A DNA stretch of 64,000 bases from Novosphingobium aureum (GTDB lineage Bacteria > Pseudomonadota > Alphaproteobacteria > Sphingomonadales > Sphingomonadaceae): the NCBI RefSeq assembly GCF_015865035.1, contig NZ_JADZGI010000004.1, positions 62,001-126,000 of the forward strand, in the 5' to 3' direction. Shown here one piece after another: positions 1-9,300 of the stretch. Numbering within the stretch: the stretch's first letter is position 1; every line of letters begins with the position of its first letter. Made by a program: the position numbers and the translations under genes. A model generated the notes under the pieces. The model did no database searches. It was not told the DNA's origin and saw only the letters and a list, made by a program, of their open reading frames with translations.

Positions 1-315
1 CGTCTTCTCGAACAGGCCAAGGGTTACCGCGGCCGTCGCAAGAACACGATCCGCGTCGCTCGCCAGGCCGTCGAAAAGGCCGGCCAGTACGCTTACCGCG
101 ACCGCAAGATCAAGAAGCGCAACTTCCGCGCTCTGTGGATCCAGCGCATCAACGCCGCCGTGCGTAACGAAGGTCTGACCTACTCGCAGTTCATGCACGG
201 CGCCAAGCTCGCCGGCATCGAGCTCGACCGCAAGACCATGGCCGACCTCGCGATGAACGAGGGCGCCGTGTTCTCGACCGTCATCGCGCAGGCCAAGGCT
301 GCCCTTCCGGCCTGA
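1..315 (+). CDS. rplT: 50S ribosomal protein L20, C-terminal part
   Basis: The reading frame is open from the window edge and gives 104 residues ending at TGA 313-315. L20 is about 117-120 residues, so only the first few codons are missing. The visible sequence is the basic, helical L20 body, with the family stretches RGRRKNTIRVARQAVEKAGQ and YAYRDRKIKKRNFRALWIQR. L20 binds 23S rRNA early in assembly of the large subunit. In most bacteria it belongs to the infC-rpmI-rplT group upstream of pheST. Here a terminator follows at once and an AraC-type gene separates it from pheS. Confidence 0.97.
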   Translation, partial: RLLEQAKGYRGRRKNTIRVARQAVEKAGQYAYRDRKIKKRNFRALWIQRINAAVRNEGLTYSQFMHGAKLAGIELDRKTMADLAMNEGAVFSTVIAQAKAALPA

Positions 316-375
316 GCGCCGAAGGGTATCCGGATTTTTCCGTAAGGGCGTGACGTCCGACACGGAGAAGACAAG

Positions 376-411
376 AGGGGCGCGGCCATAAGGTCAGCGC
401 CCCTTTTTCTT
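376..411 (+). terminator. Intrinsic terminator after rplT
   Basis: An 8-bp perfect stem (AGGGGCGC at 376-383, GCGCCCCT at 397-404) closes a 13-nt loop and runs into TTTTTCTT. This is a classical Rho-independent terminator 61 nt after the rplT stop, so rplT and the downstream pheST are probably not simply co-transcribed. Confidence 0.9.
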
Positions 412-461
412 GTCACATTCCGTAGTCATGCATAGACTGGCGGAATCCGGAGACTTCCCGA

Positions 462-1352
462 ATGCCGCCGATCTGCAAGATCACTGCAAATTACATGCGC
501 ACCTCGCCGAGGTTGCGACGGTACTTCACCGGGATCTTCCTGATCGAGATCGATGTCGAGAACGGCGAGGTCGTCGAGGACTTCATGTTTCCCGACTGGG
601 CGACCCTGCGCTTCAACCAGTCGCCCGCGGTTGCCGGCAGCACCCGTGATGGAGACGTGCTCGGTACTTCGACACTCTCGGTTTCAGGGCCGCGCTCCCA
701 GGAAGTCTACGTGCGCACCGGCAGCTTGCGCCAATGGGGCGTCCTGATTCACCCGGTCGGCTGGGTCTCTCTGATCGGCAAGCCGGCCAACGAATATGCC
801 AATTGCCTCGTCGATGGTTTCGTCGACCCTGCGTTCGAGCGCTTTCGGCCGCTAGCGCGCACGCTGTTCGGTCCAAAGCCGGATCCGGCGGCCGAACTGG
901 CCCGCCTGAGCGAGTTTTTTCTCGGCCTCAGACCTTTCGAGGACCCGGCGGTGGACACCATCGAGGCGGTGTTCGAGGCGCTCAAGGACCCCGAGATCGA
1001 GAGCGTCACTGCGCTGGTGGAACGTGTGGGAACCGGTCGCCGCACGCTCGAGCGACTGTGCCTGCGTGCCTTCGGCTTTCCGCCCAAGACGCTGCTGCGC
1101 CGCCAGCGTTTCATGCGCTCGCTCACGCACTTCACCATGGATCCCTCGCTCAAGTGGATCGGTGCGCTCGACGCGTCCTATCACGACCAGGCCCAGTTCG
1201 TGCGCGACTTTCGCGACTTCATGGGCATGACCCCGAGCGAATACGGGCGGCGCTACAAGCCGGTGGTCGAGCCGGTGATCCACGAGAGGGTGCGCTTCTC
1301 CAACGAACTGGCGGCCAGTCGCGCCCAGGTCTGGGCAGCAAGCGGGATCTGA
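462..1352 (+). CDS. AraC-family transcriptional regulator
   Basis: The predicted protein has 296 residues. Its C-terminal third has the AraC double helix-turn-helix: VERVGTGRRTLERLCLRAFG is the first HTH, and the DQAQFVRDFRDFMGMTPSEY region is the signature of the second. The N-terminal half would be the ligand or dimerisation domain and is not recognisable to me. The ATG at 462 has GGAG at 449-452 with a 9-nt gap; an in-frame ATG at 495 is possible. The gene sits alone between the rplT terminator and pheS, so its targets cannot be inferred. Confidence 0.88.
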   Translation: MPPICKITANYMRTSPRLRRYFTGIFLIEIDVENGEVVEDFMFPDWATLRFNQSPAVAGSTRDGDVLGTSTLSVSGPRSQEVYVRTGSLRQWGVLIHPVGWVSLIGKPANEYANCLVDGFVDPAFERFRPLARTLFGPKPDPAAELARLSEFFLGLRPFEDPAVDTIEAVFEALKDPEIESVTALVERVGTGRRTLERLCLRAFGFPPKTLLRRQRFMRSLTHFTMDPSLKWIGALDASYHDQAQFVRDFRDFMGMTPSEYGRRYKPVVEPVIHERVRFSNELAASRAQVWAASGI

Positions 1353-1460
1353 TCGACGCGCTGTTCGCGCAGCCGTGTCACCGTGCATCGTTGCGATTTG
1401 TGCGCCAGCCCCCTAAGGACCCGGCCCAGGACACCGCAACAACAGCCAGGCAGACCTTAC

Positions 1461-2576
1461 GTGGACTACGCTAGTACCGGCAGCGAAGCGCTCGCGCGCA
1501 TCGAGAGCGCCAGCGACCTCGACACCGTGGAGGCGCTGCGCGTCGAATTTCTCGGCAAGCAGGGCTCGATCTCGGGCCTGCTCAAGACGCTGGGCAAGAT
1601 GAGCCCCGACGAGCGCAAGGTCGAGGGGCCCAAGATCCACGCGCTGCGCGAAAGCGTCAACGATGCTCTGGCCGCGCGCAAGGATGCGCTCGAGACGGCA
1701 GCGCTCGAGGCGCGGCTCGCTTCCGAGACCGTCGACCTTTCGCTGCCCGCGCCCGAAACGCCGCGCGGCACGGTCCACCCGATCTCGCAGGTCATGGACG
1801 AGCTTGCCGAAGTCTTTGCGGACATGGGCTTCGCAGTCGCGACTGGCCCCGAGATCGAGGACGACTGGCACAACTTCACCGCGCTCAACATGCCCGAGAG
1901 TCATCCCGCGCGCGCGATGCACGATACCTTCTACTTCCCCGACAAGGATGACGAAGGCCACGACATGCTGCTGCGCACGCATACCTCGCCGGTGCAGATC
2001 CGCTCGATGCTCGAGGTGGTCAAGAAGAACCCCGGTGGTGCGCCGATTCGCATCATCGCGCCGGGCCGCGTCTATCGCTCGGACAGCGACGCGACGCACA
2101 CGCCGATGTTCCACCAGATCGAGGGCCTCGTCATCGACAAGGGCATCCATCTGGGGCACCTCAAGTGGACGCTCGAGACTTTCCTCAAGGCCTACTTCGA
2201 GCGTGACGACATCGTCCTGCGCCTGCGTCCCAGCTACTTCCCCTTCACCGAGCCTTCGGTCGAGGTCGACGTGGGCTATGCCGTGGAGAACGGCCGCCGC
2301 GTGGTTGGCGGTTCGGGCGATGCACCGGGCCATGCCTGGATGGAAGTGCTCGGCTCGGGCATGGTCAACCGCCACGTGATCGCCGCAGGCGGGCTCGATC
2401 CCGACGAGTGGCAGGGCTTTGCCTTCGGCACCGGCGTCGATCGCCTCGCCATGCTCAAGTACGGCATGGACGACCTGCGCGCCTTCTTCGACGGCGACGT
2501 GCGCTGGCTCTCGCATTACGGTTTTTCCGCCATGGACGTGCCCACCCTCTCGGGTGGCGTCGGCACCCCGGCCTGA
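1461..2576 (+). CDS. pheS: Phenylalanine--tRNA ligase alpha subunit
   Basis: This is the catalytic subunit of the (alpha-beta)2 class II synthetase that charges tRNA-Phe. An N-terminal coiled-coil arm (about 1-95) precedes the aminoacylation core. Motif 2 (RVYRSD, near residue 203) and motif 3 (FGTGVDRLAM, near 322) are both present. I chose the GTG at 1461 because it gives 371 residues and the usual family N-terminus (short lead-in, then LARIESASDLDTVEALRVEF). The frame stays open upstream to an ATG at 1383, but those extra 26 residues do not resemble PheS. pheT follows after 24 nt, so the two form an operon. Confidence 0.96.
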   Translation: MDYASTGSEALARIESASDLDTVEALRVEFLGKQGSISGLLKTLGKMSPDERKVEGPKIHALRESVNDALAARKDALETAALEARLASETVDLSLPAPETPRGTVHPISQVMDELAEVFADMGFAVATGPEIEDDWHNFTALNMPESHPARAMHDTFYFPDKDDEGHDMLLRTHTSPVQIRSMLEVVKKNPGGAPIRIIAPGRVYRSDSDATHTPMFHQIEGLVIDKGIHLGHLKWTLETFLKAYFERDDIVLRLRPSYFPFTEPSVEVDVGYAVENGRRVVGGSGDAPGHAWMEVLGSGMVNRHVIAAGGLDPDEWQGFAFGTGVDRLAMLKYGMDDLRAFFDGDVRWLSHYGFSAMDVPTLSGGVGTPA

Positions 2577-2600
2577 GCGGAAAAAGAGGATACCAAGACG

Positions 2601-5015
2601 ATGAAATTCTCGCTTTCCTGGCTCAAGCAGTTCCTCGAGACCGAAGCCTCGGTCGAGGACGTGGCAGCGACGCTCAACCGCATCGGCATCGAGGTCGAGG
2701 GCATCGAGGACCCGGCCGAGAAGCTCGCCGGTTTCCGTGTCGCCAAGGTGCTGACCGCGGCCAGGCATCCCGATGCCGACAAGCTGCAGGTGCTCTCGGT
2801 CGATACCGGCGAGGGTGAGCCGCTGCAGGTGGTCTGCGGCGCGCCCAATGCGCGTGCGGGCATGCTCGGCGTGCTCGGCGTGCCCGGCGCGACGGTGCCT
2901 GCCAACGGCATGGTGCTGAAGAAGTCGGCCATCCGCGGCGTCGAATCGAACGGCATGATGTGTTCGGTACGCGAGTTGGAACTGGGCGATGCGCACGAAG
3001 GCATCATTGAGCTGCCCGAGGACGCGCCGGTCGGTGCAGCCTTCGCCGATTACCACGGCGCGGACCCGGTGCTCGACGTCGCGATCACCCCCAACCGCCC
3101 CGACTGCATGGGCGTCTACGGCATCGCCCGCGATCTCGCCGCAGCGGGGCTGGGCACGCTCAAGCCGGTTGCCGCGCCCGCGATCGAGGGCAGTTTCGCG
3201 TGCCCTGTCGAGATCCGCACCGAAGACGCTGACGGCTGCCCCGCCTTTTACGGCCGTGTCATCAAGGGCGTGACGAACGCCGCCTCTCCGCAGTGGCTGC
3301 AGGAGCGTCTCCAGGCCGCCGGGCAGCGCCCGATCTCCGCGCTCGTCGATGCGACCAACTACGTGATGCTCTCCTATGGTCGTCCGGCGCATGCCTACGA
3401 CCTTGCCAGGCTCGACGGCGCGGTCGTCGCTCGCGAGGCGAAGCCGGGCGAGACGGTCCTTGCTCTGAACGAGAAGGAATACGCGCTCGAGCCGGGCATG
3501 ACCGTGATCGCCGACGAGAGCGGCGTCCACGACATCGCCGGGATCATGGGCGGCGAGCACTCGGGCTGCAACGATGCCACCACCGACATCCTGCTCGAGA
3601 TCGCCTACTTCGATCCCGAGCGCATCGCGCGCACCGGGCGCAAGCTCAACCTTACCTCCGATGCGCGCAGCCGTTTCGAGCGTGGTATCGACCCCGCGTT
3701 CCTCGACGATGGTCTCGCGCTCCTTACCGGGCTGATCCTCGAGCTGTGCGGTGGCGAGGCCTCGCAGGTCGTGCGCGCAGGCGCTGCGCCTGCAACGCCG
3801 AAGATCGTGCACTTCGATCCCGCGCTGACCGGCAGGCTCGGCGGGGTCGAGATCGATCCTGCGCAGCAGAAGACCATTCTCGAGAGCCTCGGCTTCTCGG
3901 TCGTCGAGGAAGCAGCCGGTTTCGACAAGGCCTGGGCGGTCACCGTTCCGGGCTGGCGCCCCGACGTCGACGGCGCACCCGACCTCGTCGAGGAAGTCGT
4001 GCGCATCCACGGCCTCGACAATGTCGAGAGCGTCGCCCTGCCGCGCGCCGAGGGCGTTGCCGTGCCGACCGCCACGCCGCTGCAGAAGCTCGAGCGCCGC
4101 GTGCGCCGCGCAGCCGCTGCGCGCGGGCTCAACGAGGCGGTGACCTGGTCGTTCCTGCCCGAGGGCGAGGCCGCGCTCTTCGCCGAGGGCAATGGCGGCA
4201 TGTGGTCGCTCGCAAACCCGATCAGCGAGGACATGAAGGTCATGCGCCCCTCGCTCTTGCCGGGCCTGCTCTCCGCGGCGAGGCGCAACCTCGATCGCGG
4301 GGCGGCCTCGCTGCGCCTGTTCGAGCTGGGCCGCCGCTACCTGCGCGGCGCCAAGGGCGCGAGCGACGAGCGCCTGACGCTCGGTCTCGTGCTTGCGGGC
4401 GAGAAGGTCCAGCGCGGCTGGGCCAGCGGCAAGGCCGTCGCCTTCGACGCCTTCGATGCCAAGGCCGAGGCCATGGCACTGCTCGCCGAGGCGGGTGCTC
4501 CGGTCGAGAAGCTGCAGGTCATGGGCGAGGCGGGGCCGCAGTTCCACCCCGGCCAGTCGGCGACGCTGCGCCTCGGTCCCAAGAACGTGCTGGCGCGCTT
4601 CGGCATGTTGCACCCCGCCACCGCCAAGGCCTTCGACATCGACGGGCCTGTCGCGATGGTCGAGATCTTCCTCGAGGCGATCCCGGGCAAGAAGGGCGCG
4701 GCCAGCTTCGCGCGCGCATCTTACGCACCGCCCGCATTGCAGGCGGTAACGCGCGACTTTGCCTTCCTCGTCCCGGTCGATCTTCCCGCCGGTGACCTCG
4801 TGCGTCTTGTACAAGGCGCCGACAAGGCCAACATAGTCGCGGCCCGCCTGTTCGACGACTTCCGCGGACAGGGTGTGCCCGAGGGGCACAAGTCGCTGGC
4901 CCTCGAGGTCACTCTCCAGCCGCTCGAGAAGAGCTACAAGGACGAGGACCTCAAGGCGGTCGGCGAGAAGGTGAAGGCTGCCGCGGCCAAGGTCGGGGCG
5001 GTGCTGCGCGGCTGA
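2601..5015 (+). CDS. pheT: Phenylalanine--tRNA ligase beta subunit
   Basis: The protein has 804 residues, full length for bacterial PheT. In order it shows the N-terminal KFSLSWLKQFLET start, the EMAP/OB tRNA-binding domain (about 40-150, with VVCGAPNARAG), the B3/B4 editing-type domain (about 215-390), the B5 domain (about 400-475) and the C-terminal anticodon-binding FDX-ACB domain (about 710-803, beginning near AVTRDFAFLVP). It pairs with PheS from the gene just upstream. The start ATG at 2601 follows an AAAAAGAGGA ribosome-binding stretch. Confidence 0.97.
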   Translation: MKFSLSWLKQFLETEASVEDVAATLNRIGIEVEGIEDPAEKLAGFRVAKVLTAARHPDADKLQVLSVDTGEGEPLQVVCGAPNARAGMLGVLGVPGATVPANGMVLKKSAIRGVESNGMMCSVRELELGDAHEGIIELPEDAPVGAAFADYHGADPVLDVAITPNRPDCMGVYGIARDLAAAGLGTLKPVAAPAIEGSFACPVEIRTEDADGCPAFYGRVIKGVTNAASPQWLQERLQAAGQRPISALVDATNYVMLSYGRPAHAYDLARLDGAVVAREAKPGETVLALNEKEYALEPGMTVIADESGVHDIAGIMGGEHSGCNDATTDILLEIAYFDPERIARTGRKLNLTSDARSRFERGIDPAFLDDGLALLTGLILELCGGEASQVVRAGAAPATPKIVHFDPALTGRLGGVEIDPAQQKTILESLGFSVVEEAAGFDKAWAVTVPGWRPDVDGAPDLVEEVVRIHGLDNVESVALPRAEGVAVPTATPLQKLERRVRRAAAARGLNEAVTWSFLPEGEAALFAEGNGGMWSLANPISEDMKVMRPSLLPGLLSAARRNLDRGAASLRLFELGRRYLRGAKGASDERLTLGLVLAGEKVQRGWASGKAVAFDAFDAKAEAMALLAEAGAPVEKLQVMGEAGPQFHPGQSATLRLGPKNVLARFGMLHPATAKAFDIDGPVAMVEIFLEAIPGKKGAASFARASYAPPALQAVTRDFAFLVPVDLPAGDLVRLVQGADKANIVAARLFDDFRGQGVPEGHKSLALEVTLQPLEKSYKDEDLKAVGEKVKAAAAKVGAVLRG

Positions 5016-5054
5016 TCGCGCATGACCATGCACGAAACGGACAGGAGATCATCG

Positions 5055-5945
5055 GTGTCGGACGTTGAATTGCTCAGCATAAGCTCCGGCGATCTCACTG
5101 CCCGTATCAACCCGCTCGGTGCCGAGCTGTGGTCGCTTGCCGATGCCAGGGGCCGCGAGTTCATGACCGCGGCCGATCCCGCATACTGGACCGGGCACGC
5201 GCCGCTGCTCTTTCCGATCGTGGGTGCGCTCAACGAAGGGCGCTACCGCGTTAACGGGTCGGAGTATGCCTTGCCGCGCCACGGCTTCGCGCGCCACAGC
5301 CGCTTCGAGGTCCTGATCGCCGAGGCGGAACGGGTGATGTTCTCGCTTTCGGCCAGCGACGAGACCCGCAAGGTCTACCCCTTCGAGTTCAAGCTCAACG
5401 TCAACTTCCGGCTGATCGAGAAGAAACTCTCGGTGGGTGTGGGCGTGCAGAACTGCGGCGACGTGCCGATGCCCTTCAGCTTCGGGTTCCATCCTGCCTT
5501 CGCCTGGCCGCTTCCCGGCGGGGCGGCCAAGGAGGACCATGTGATCGAGTTCGCCGATGCCGAACCGCACCGCGTACGCCAGCTCGAGGAGGACACCGGG
5601 CTGCTCTCTCCCGAACGCCGCCACGGTCCGGTCAAGGGCAGTGCCTTCACGCCGCGCGCCGAACTGTTCGAGCGCGATGCGATCATCTGGGACAAGCTCA
5701 ACAGCCGCAAGATCGTCTTCGGGCCCAAGGCAGGGCCGCGTGTCGCGGTCAAGTTCCCCAGCCTGCCCATGCTGGGCATCTGGCAGAAGCCGGGCGCCGA
5801 CTTCCTGTGCATCGAACCATGGCAAGGCATCGCCGACCCGGTCGGCTTTTCGGGCGATTTCCGCGAGAAGCCGGGCGTGATCTCGGTCGCGCCGGGCCAG
5901 ACGACTTTCCTCGAAATGCACATCGCCGTTCTCGACGGCGCTTGA
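5055..5945 (+). CDS. Aldose 1-epimerase family protein (mutarotase-like)
   Basis: The product is a 296-residue galactose-mutarotase-fold protein. The family pattern is visible: an early NPLGAELWSL strand, PLLFPIVGAL, HGFARHSRFEV, and FGFHPAFAWPL carrying the second conserved histidine. Proteins of this subgroup (YeaD/LacX-like) bind hexose or hexose-phosphate anomers, but the substrate cannot be read from sequence. I chose the GTG at 5055 because AGGAG lies at 5043-5047, 7 nt upstream. An ATG at 5022 in the same frame would add 11 residues and sits only 6 nt after the pheT stop. Confidence 0.85.
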   Translation: MSDVELLSISSGDLTARINPLGAELWSLADARGREFMTAADPAYWTGHAPLLFPIVGALNEGRYRVNGSEYALPRHGFARHSRFEVLIAEAERVMFSLSASDETRKVYPFEFKLNVNFRLIEKKLSVGVGVQNCGDVPMPFSFGFHPAFAWPLPGGAAKEDHVIEFADAEPHRVRQLEEDTGLLSPERRHGPVKGSAFTPRAELFERDAIIWDKLNSRKIVFGPKAGPRVAVKFPSLPMLGIWQKPGADFLCIEPWQGIADPVGFSGDFREKPGVISVAPGQTTFLEMHIAVLDGA

Positions 5946-6068
5946 GCGCGCCTTCTGGCGGCACTTCGGGCCTCGCTGTGCATTTGCAGGTCGTGGCCAG
6001 TTCTCGCCCGAGCGACCTTCCCCAGCCGCCTTCACTAGGCATTGCCCCCCTACTCAGGAGACCCTTTG

Positions 6069-6818
6069 ATGAAGACTGCCCTCGTAACCGGCGCCACCTC
6101 GGGTATCGGCGCGGATTGTGCGCGCGCCTTCGTGGCGGCAGGCTGGAAGGTCATCGCCACCGGACGGCGCGCCGATCGCCTTGCCGCGCTGGTCGAGGAA
6201 CTGGGCGCTGACAAGGTTCATGCCTGCACCTTCGACGTGAACGACGAGGCCGCGCGCGACGCCGCGCTCGATGCCCTTCCGGCAGACTTCAGCGAGATCG
6301 ACTGTCTGGTCAACAATGCCGGCCTCGCGCTCGGCACCGAACTGGCGCAGGAGAGCAATCTCGACAACTGGAAGACGATGATCTCGACCAACGTCACCGC
6401 GCTGGTCTCGCTCACGCACAAGCTCCTGCCCGCGCTGATCGCGCGCAAGGGCATGATCGTGAACCTCTCCTCGGTCGCGGCGACCTACCCTTACACCGGC
6501 GGCAACGTCTATGGCGGGACCAAGGCCTTCGTGCGCCAGTTCTCGCTCGGCCTGCGCTCCGATCTTGCCGGGACCGGCGTTCGCGTCACCTCGATCGAGC
6601 CGGGCATGGTCGAGACCGAGTTCACCGTGGTGCGCACCGGCGGCAACCAGCAGGCCTCGGACGATCTCTACAAGGGCGTGAACCCGATGACCGGGGCCGA
6701 CATCGCCAATACCATCGTGTGGGTCGCCGGCCAGCCACCGCACCTCAACATCAACACGCTCGAACTCATGCCGGTCAACCAGTCCTTCGCGGGCTTCAAG
6801 GTCACGCGCGAGGACTGA
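6069..6818 (+). CDS. SDR-family NADP-dependent oxidoreductase, YdfG-like
   Basis: This is a classical short-chain dehydrogenase of 249 residues. It has the nucleotide-binding TGATSGIG motif at about 7-14, NNAG after the fourth strand, a catalytic serine in NLSSVAATYPY and the YxxxK pair in VYGGTKAFV. The C-terminal stretch (INTLELMPVNQSFAGFKVTR) is typical of the YdfG group, which oxidises 3-hydroxy acids such as serine or 3-hydroxypropionate. The ATG at 6069 is preceded by AGGAG at 6056-6060. Exact substrate assignment is by family resemblance only. Confidence 0.88.
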   Translation: MKTALVTGATSGIGADCARAFVAAGWKVIATGRRADRLAALVEELGADKVHACTFDVNDEAARDAALDALPADFSEIDCLVNNAGLALGTELAQESNLDNWKTMISTNVTALVSLTHKLLPALIARKGMIVNLSSVAATYPYTGGNVYGGTKAFVRQFSLGLRSDLAGTGVRVTSIEPGMVETEFTVVRTGGNQQASDDLYKGVNPMTGADIANTIVWVAGQPPHLNINTLELMPVNQSFAGFKVTRED

Positions 6819-6851
6819 GCGCAGCGCTGCCAGCAGCACCATTGCGATAAG

Positions 6852-6877
6852 CCCCGCGCCTGCGTAAAGGCGCGGGG
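6852..6877 (+). promoter_or_regulatory. Perfect hairpin abutting the prfC start codon
   Basis: CCCCGCGCC (6852-6860) pairs perfectly with GGCGCGGGG (6869-6877), leaving an 8-nt loop TGCGTAAA. The last stem base is next to the ATG at 6878, and the likely Shine-Dalgarno AAAGG (6866-6870) is split between loop and stem. It may act as a terminator for the upstream SDR gene, but there is no U tract after it. Control of RF3 translation by masking the ribosome-binding site is the alternative. Confidence 0.6.
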
Positions 6878-8416
6878 ATGAGCAATTCACGCCGTACCTT
6901 CGCGATCATCTCGCACCCCGACGCCGGTAAGACCACGCTGACCGAGAAGCTGCTGCTGCAAGGCGGCGCGATCCACCTCGCCGGTCAGGTCAAGGCGCGC
7001 GGCGCGGCGCGGCGCGCGCGTTCGGACTGGATGAAGATCGAGCAGCAGCGCGGCATTTCCGTGACCAGTTCGGTCATGACCTTCGAGCGCACCGACGCCA
7101 ATGGCGACACGGTGACTTTCAACCTGCTCGACACCCCGGGCCACGAGGACTTTTCGGAAGACACCTACCGCACGCTCACCGCCGTCGATTCGGCGATCAT
7201 GGTGATCGACGCGGCCAAGGGCATCGAGCCGCAGACCCGCAAGCTCTTCGAGGTCTGCCGCCTGCGCTCGGTGCCGATCATCACCTTCATCAACAAGGTC
7301 GACCGCGAGGGCCGTGCCTGCTTCGACCTGCTCGACGAAGTGGCCGACATGCTTGCGCTCGACGTCTGCCCAATGGCCTGGCCGGTCGGTATGGGCGGCC
7401 TGTTCCAGGGCATCCTCGACCTCGCCACCGGCAAGGTCAGCCGTCCCGAGGGCGGCTCGAAGGAGTTTCTCGGCAAGGTCGACGAGAACGTCGAACTGCC
7501 CGCAGATGTCGCCGACGAACTGGAACTGGCGCAAGTCGGCTATCCCGAGTTCGAACTCGAGGCCTATCGCGCCGGCGACCTGACGCCGGTCTATTTCGGA
7601 TCGGCGCTCAAGAATTTCGGCGTGGCCGAGCTGATCGATGCGATTTCGCGTTATGCTCCGCCGCCGCGCCCGCAGCCGACCGAGGACGGTCCGGTCGATC
7701 CGGCCGAGAAGGAAGTCTCGGGCTTCATCTTCAAGGTCCAGGCCAACATGGACCCGATGCACCGTGACCGCATCGCCTTCATGCGGCTCGCCTCGGGTAC
7801 CTTCAAGCGCGGCATGAAGCTCACCCCTTCGGGCCTTGGCAAGCCGATCGCGATTCACTCGCCGATCATGTTCTTCGCGCAGGACCGCGAGATCGCCGAC
7901 ACCGCAGAGCCGGGCGACATCATCGGCATTCCCAATCACGGGACCCTGCGTGTGGGCGACACCTTGTCGGAAAAGAACAAGATCCGCTTCACCGGCCTGC
8001 CCAACTTCGCGCCCGAGATCCTGCGCCGCGTCGCGCTCAAGGACCCGACCAAGACCAAGCAGCTCAGGAAGGCGCTCGACGATCTTTCCGAAGAGGGCGT
8101 GATCCAGGTCTTCTACCCCGAGATCGGTGCGCAGTGGATCATCGGCGTGGTCGGCCAGCTCCAGCTCGAGGTGCTCATCTCGCGGCTCGAGGCCGAGTAC
8201 AAGGTCGAGGCGATGCTCGAGGCCTCGCCTTTCGATACCGCGCGCTGGCTCAAGGGCAGCGAGAAGGCGCTCTCGGACTTCGCCGACTTCAACAAGATGA
8301 ACCTCGCGCGCGACCGTGACGGCGATCTCGTCTTCATGGCCCGCTCGGCCTGGGACGTGAGCTACCAGCAGGAGCGCAATCCCGAGCTGGCCTTCAGCGC
8401 CACCAAGGAGCGCTGA
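6878..8416 (+). CDS. prfC: Peptide chain release factor 3
   Basis: The product is a 512-residue translational GTPase that recycles RF1/RF2 from the ribosome after peptide release. G-domain motifs are complete: SHPDAGKTTLTEK (G1, about 12-24), DTPGHEDF (G3) and FINKVD (G4). The length and the C-terminal domain (VIQVFYPEIG, then EVLISRLEAEY) distinguish RF3 from EF-G. The start codon lies directly against a 9-bp hairpin that includes the ribosome-binding site. Confidence 0.95.
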   Translation: MSNSRRTFAIISHPDAGKTTLTEKLLLQGGAIHLAGQVKARGAARRARSDWMKIEQQRGISVTSSVMTFERTDANGDTVTFNLLDTPGHEDFSEDTYRTLTAVDSAIMVIDAAKGIEPQTRKLFEVCRLRSVPIITFINKVDREGRACFDLLDEVADMLALDVCPMAWPVGMGGLFQGILDLATGKVSRPEGGSKEFLGKVDENVELPADVADELELAQVGYPEFELEAYRAGDLTPVYFGSALKNFGVAELIDAISRYAPPPRPQPTEDGPVDPAEKEVSGFIFKVQANMDPMHRDRIAFMRLASGTFKRGMKLTPSGLGKPIAIHSPIMFFAQDREIADTAEPGDIIGIPNHGTLRVGDTLSEKNKIRFTGLPNFAPEILRRVALKDPTKTKQLRKALDDLSEEGVIQVFYPEIGAQWIIGVVGQLQLEVLISRLEAEYKVEAMLEASPFDTARWLKGSEKALSDFADFNKMNLARDRDGDLVFMARSAWDVSYQQERNPELAFSATKER

Positions 8417-8513
8417 GCGCAGGCGGCTGCGCGCGGCCTGATCGCGCCGGCCTTGGAAACAAGGCCTCCCGTGCCTAGTTTCCTTGGAAGGACATCGCAG
8501 CCGGGACAGCTTT

Positions 8514-9215
8514 TTGCCGCTTACCTTCGCCAGTTACAACATCCGCAAGGCGGTCGGTCTCGACCGTCGCCGCGACCACGAGCGCATCTTGCGCGTCCTG
8601 CTCGAGATGGATGCCGACGTGGTCGCGTTGCAGGAAGCCGACCGGCGTTTCGGGCGGCGCATGGCGGCGCTTCCGCTCGATGCGATTCAGGCCGCGACCG
8701 ACTACGTTCCCGTTCCCCTCTCGATGAAGCCCGACAGCCTCGGCTGGCACGGCAATGCCCTGCTGGTGCGGCGCGGGATCGACATCGTCGATGCCGCCGC
8801 GGTGCCACTGCCGGTGCTCGAGCCGCGCGGGGCGATCCGTGCCGACCTCGATGCGGGCGGCCAGCGCGTGCGCGTGCTCGGCATGCATCTCGACATCTCG
8901 GGCCTGCGCCGTCGTCATCAGGTGCGAACGGTGCTGCGCCACGTGACCGATTGCGACGGCGATTGTCCGACGGTGATGATGGGCGATTTCAACGAGTGGG
9001 CGCGCAAGGGCTGTTTCCGCGAATTCGGAGAGGACTGGCGGGTCCTGGCACCGGGGCGCACCTTTCCCTCGCGCCAGCCGCTCGCGTTTCTCGATCGCAT
9101 GATAATATCCGCACAATGGAGTGTTCTTGGAACAAGCGTGCACCACAGTGCGTTGTCGGCGATAGGATCGGACCATCTGCCCATTTTTGCACGCCTGGAT
9201 CTGCCTAAGAATTAG
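8514..9215 (+). CDS. Endonuclease/exonuclease/phosphatase (EEP) family protein
   Basis: The EEP fold is recognisable from its conserved blocks: FASYNIRK near the N-terminus, DVVALQEADRR (metal-binding Glu), GMHLDISG, MMGDFNEWA (Asp/Asn pair) and the C-terminal GSDHLPIFARL catalytic His. Members cleave phosphodiesters in nucleic acids, lipids or small molecules, and the substrate here is unknown. No ATG fits. A TTG at 8514 has GGGAC about 7 nt upstream and gives the usual N-terminus (PLTFASYN); a TTG at 8484 would add 10 residues. Confidence 0.8.
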   Translation: MPLTFASYNIRKAVGLDRRRDHERILRVLLEMDADVVALQEADRRFGRRMAALPLDAIQAATDYVPVPLSMKPDSLGWHGNALLVRRGIDIVDAAAVPLPVLEPRGAIRADLDAGGQRVRVLGMHLDISGLRRRHQVRTVLRHVTDCDGDCPTVMMGDFNEWARKGCFREFGEDWRVLAPGRTFPSRQPLAFLDRMIISAQWSVLGTSVHHSALSAIGSDHLPIFARLDLPKN

Positions 9216-9300
9216 GCAGGTGCCTTAAGCTTGGGCATGTCTCCCTCGAGCCTTCCTCTCGAATGTCTTAACCATCCCCGGATTTGGTGCTTGCGCAAAC

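Noticed and set aside
1413..5033. A 1206-codon open frame antisense to pheS and pheT
   Set aside because: It lies opposite two certain genes and its translation is rich in Arg, His, Gly and Asp with no domain; a GC-bias artefact.
9280..9300. Possible NtrC site TTGGTGCTTGCGCAAA just upstream of the sigma-54 promoter
   Set aside because: The dyad matches poorly and is too close to the -24 element for a typical activator site.
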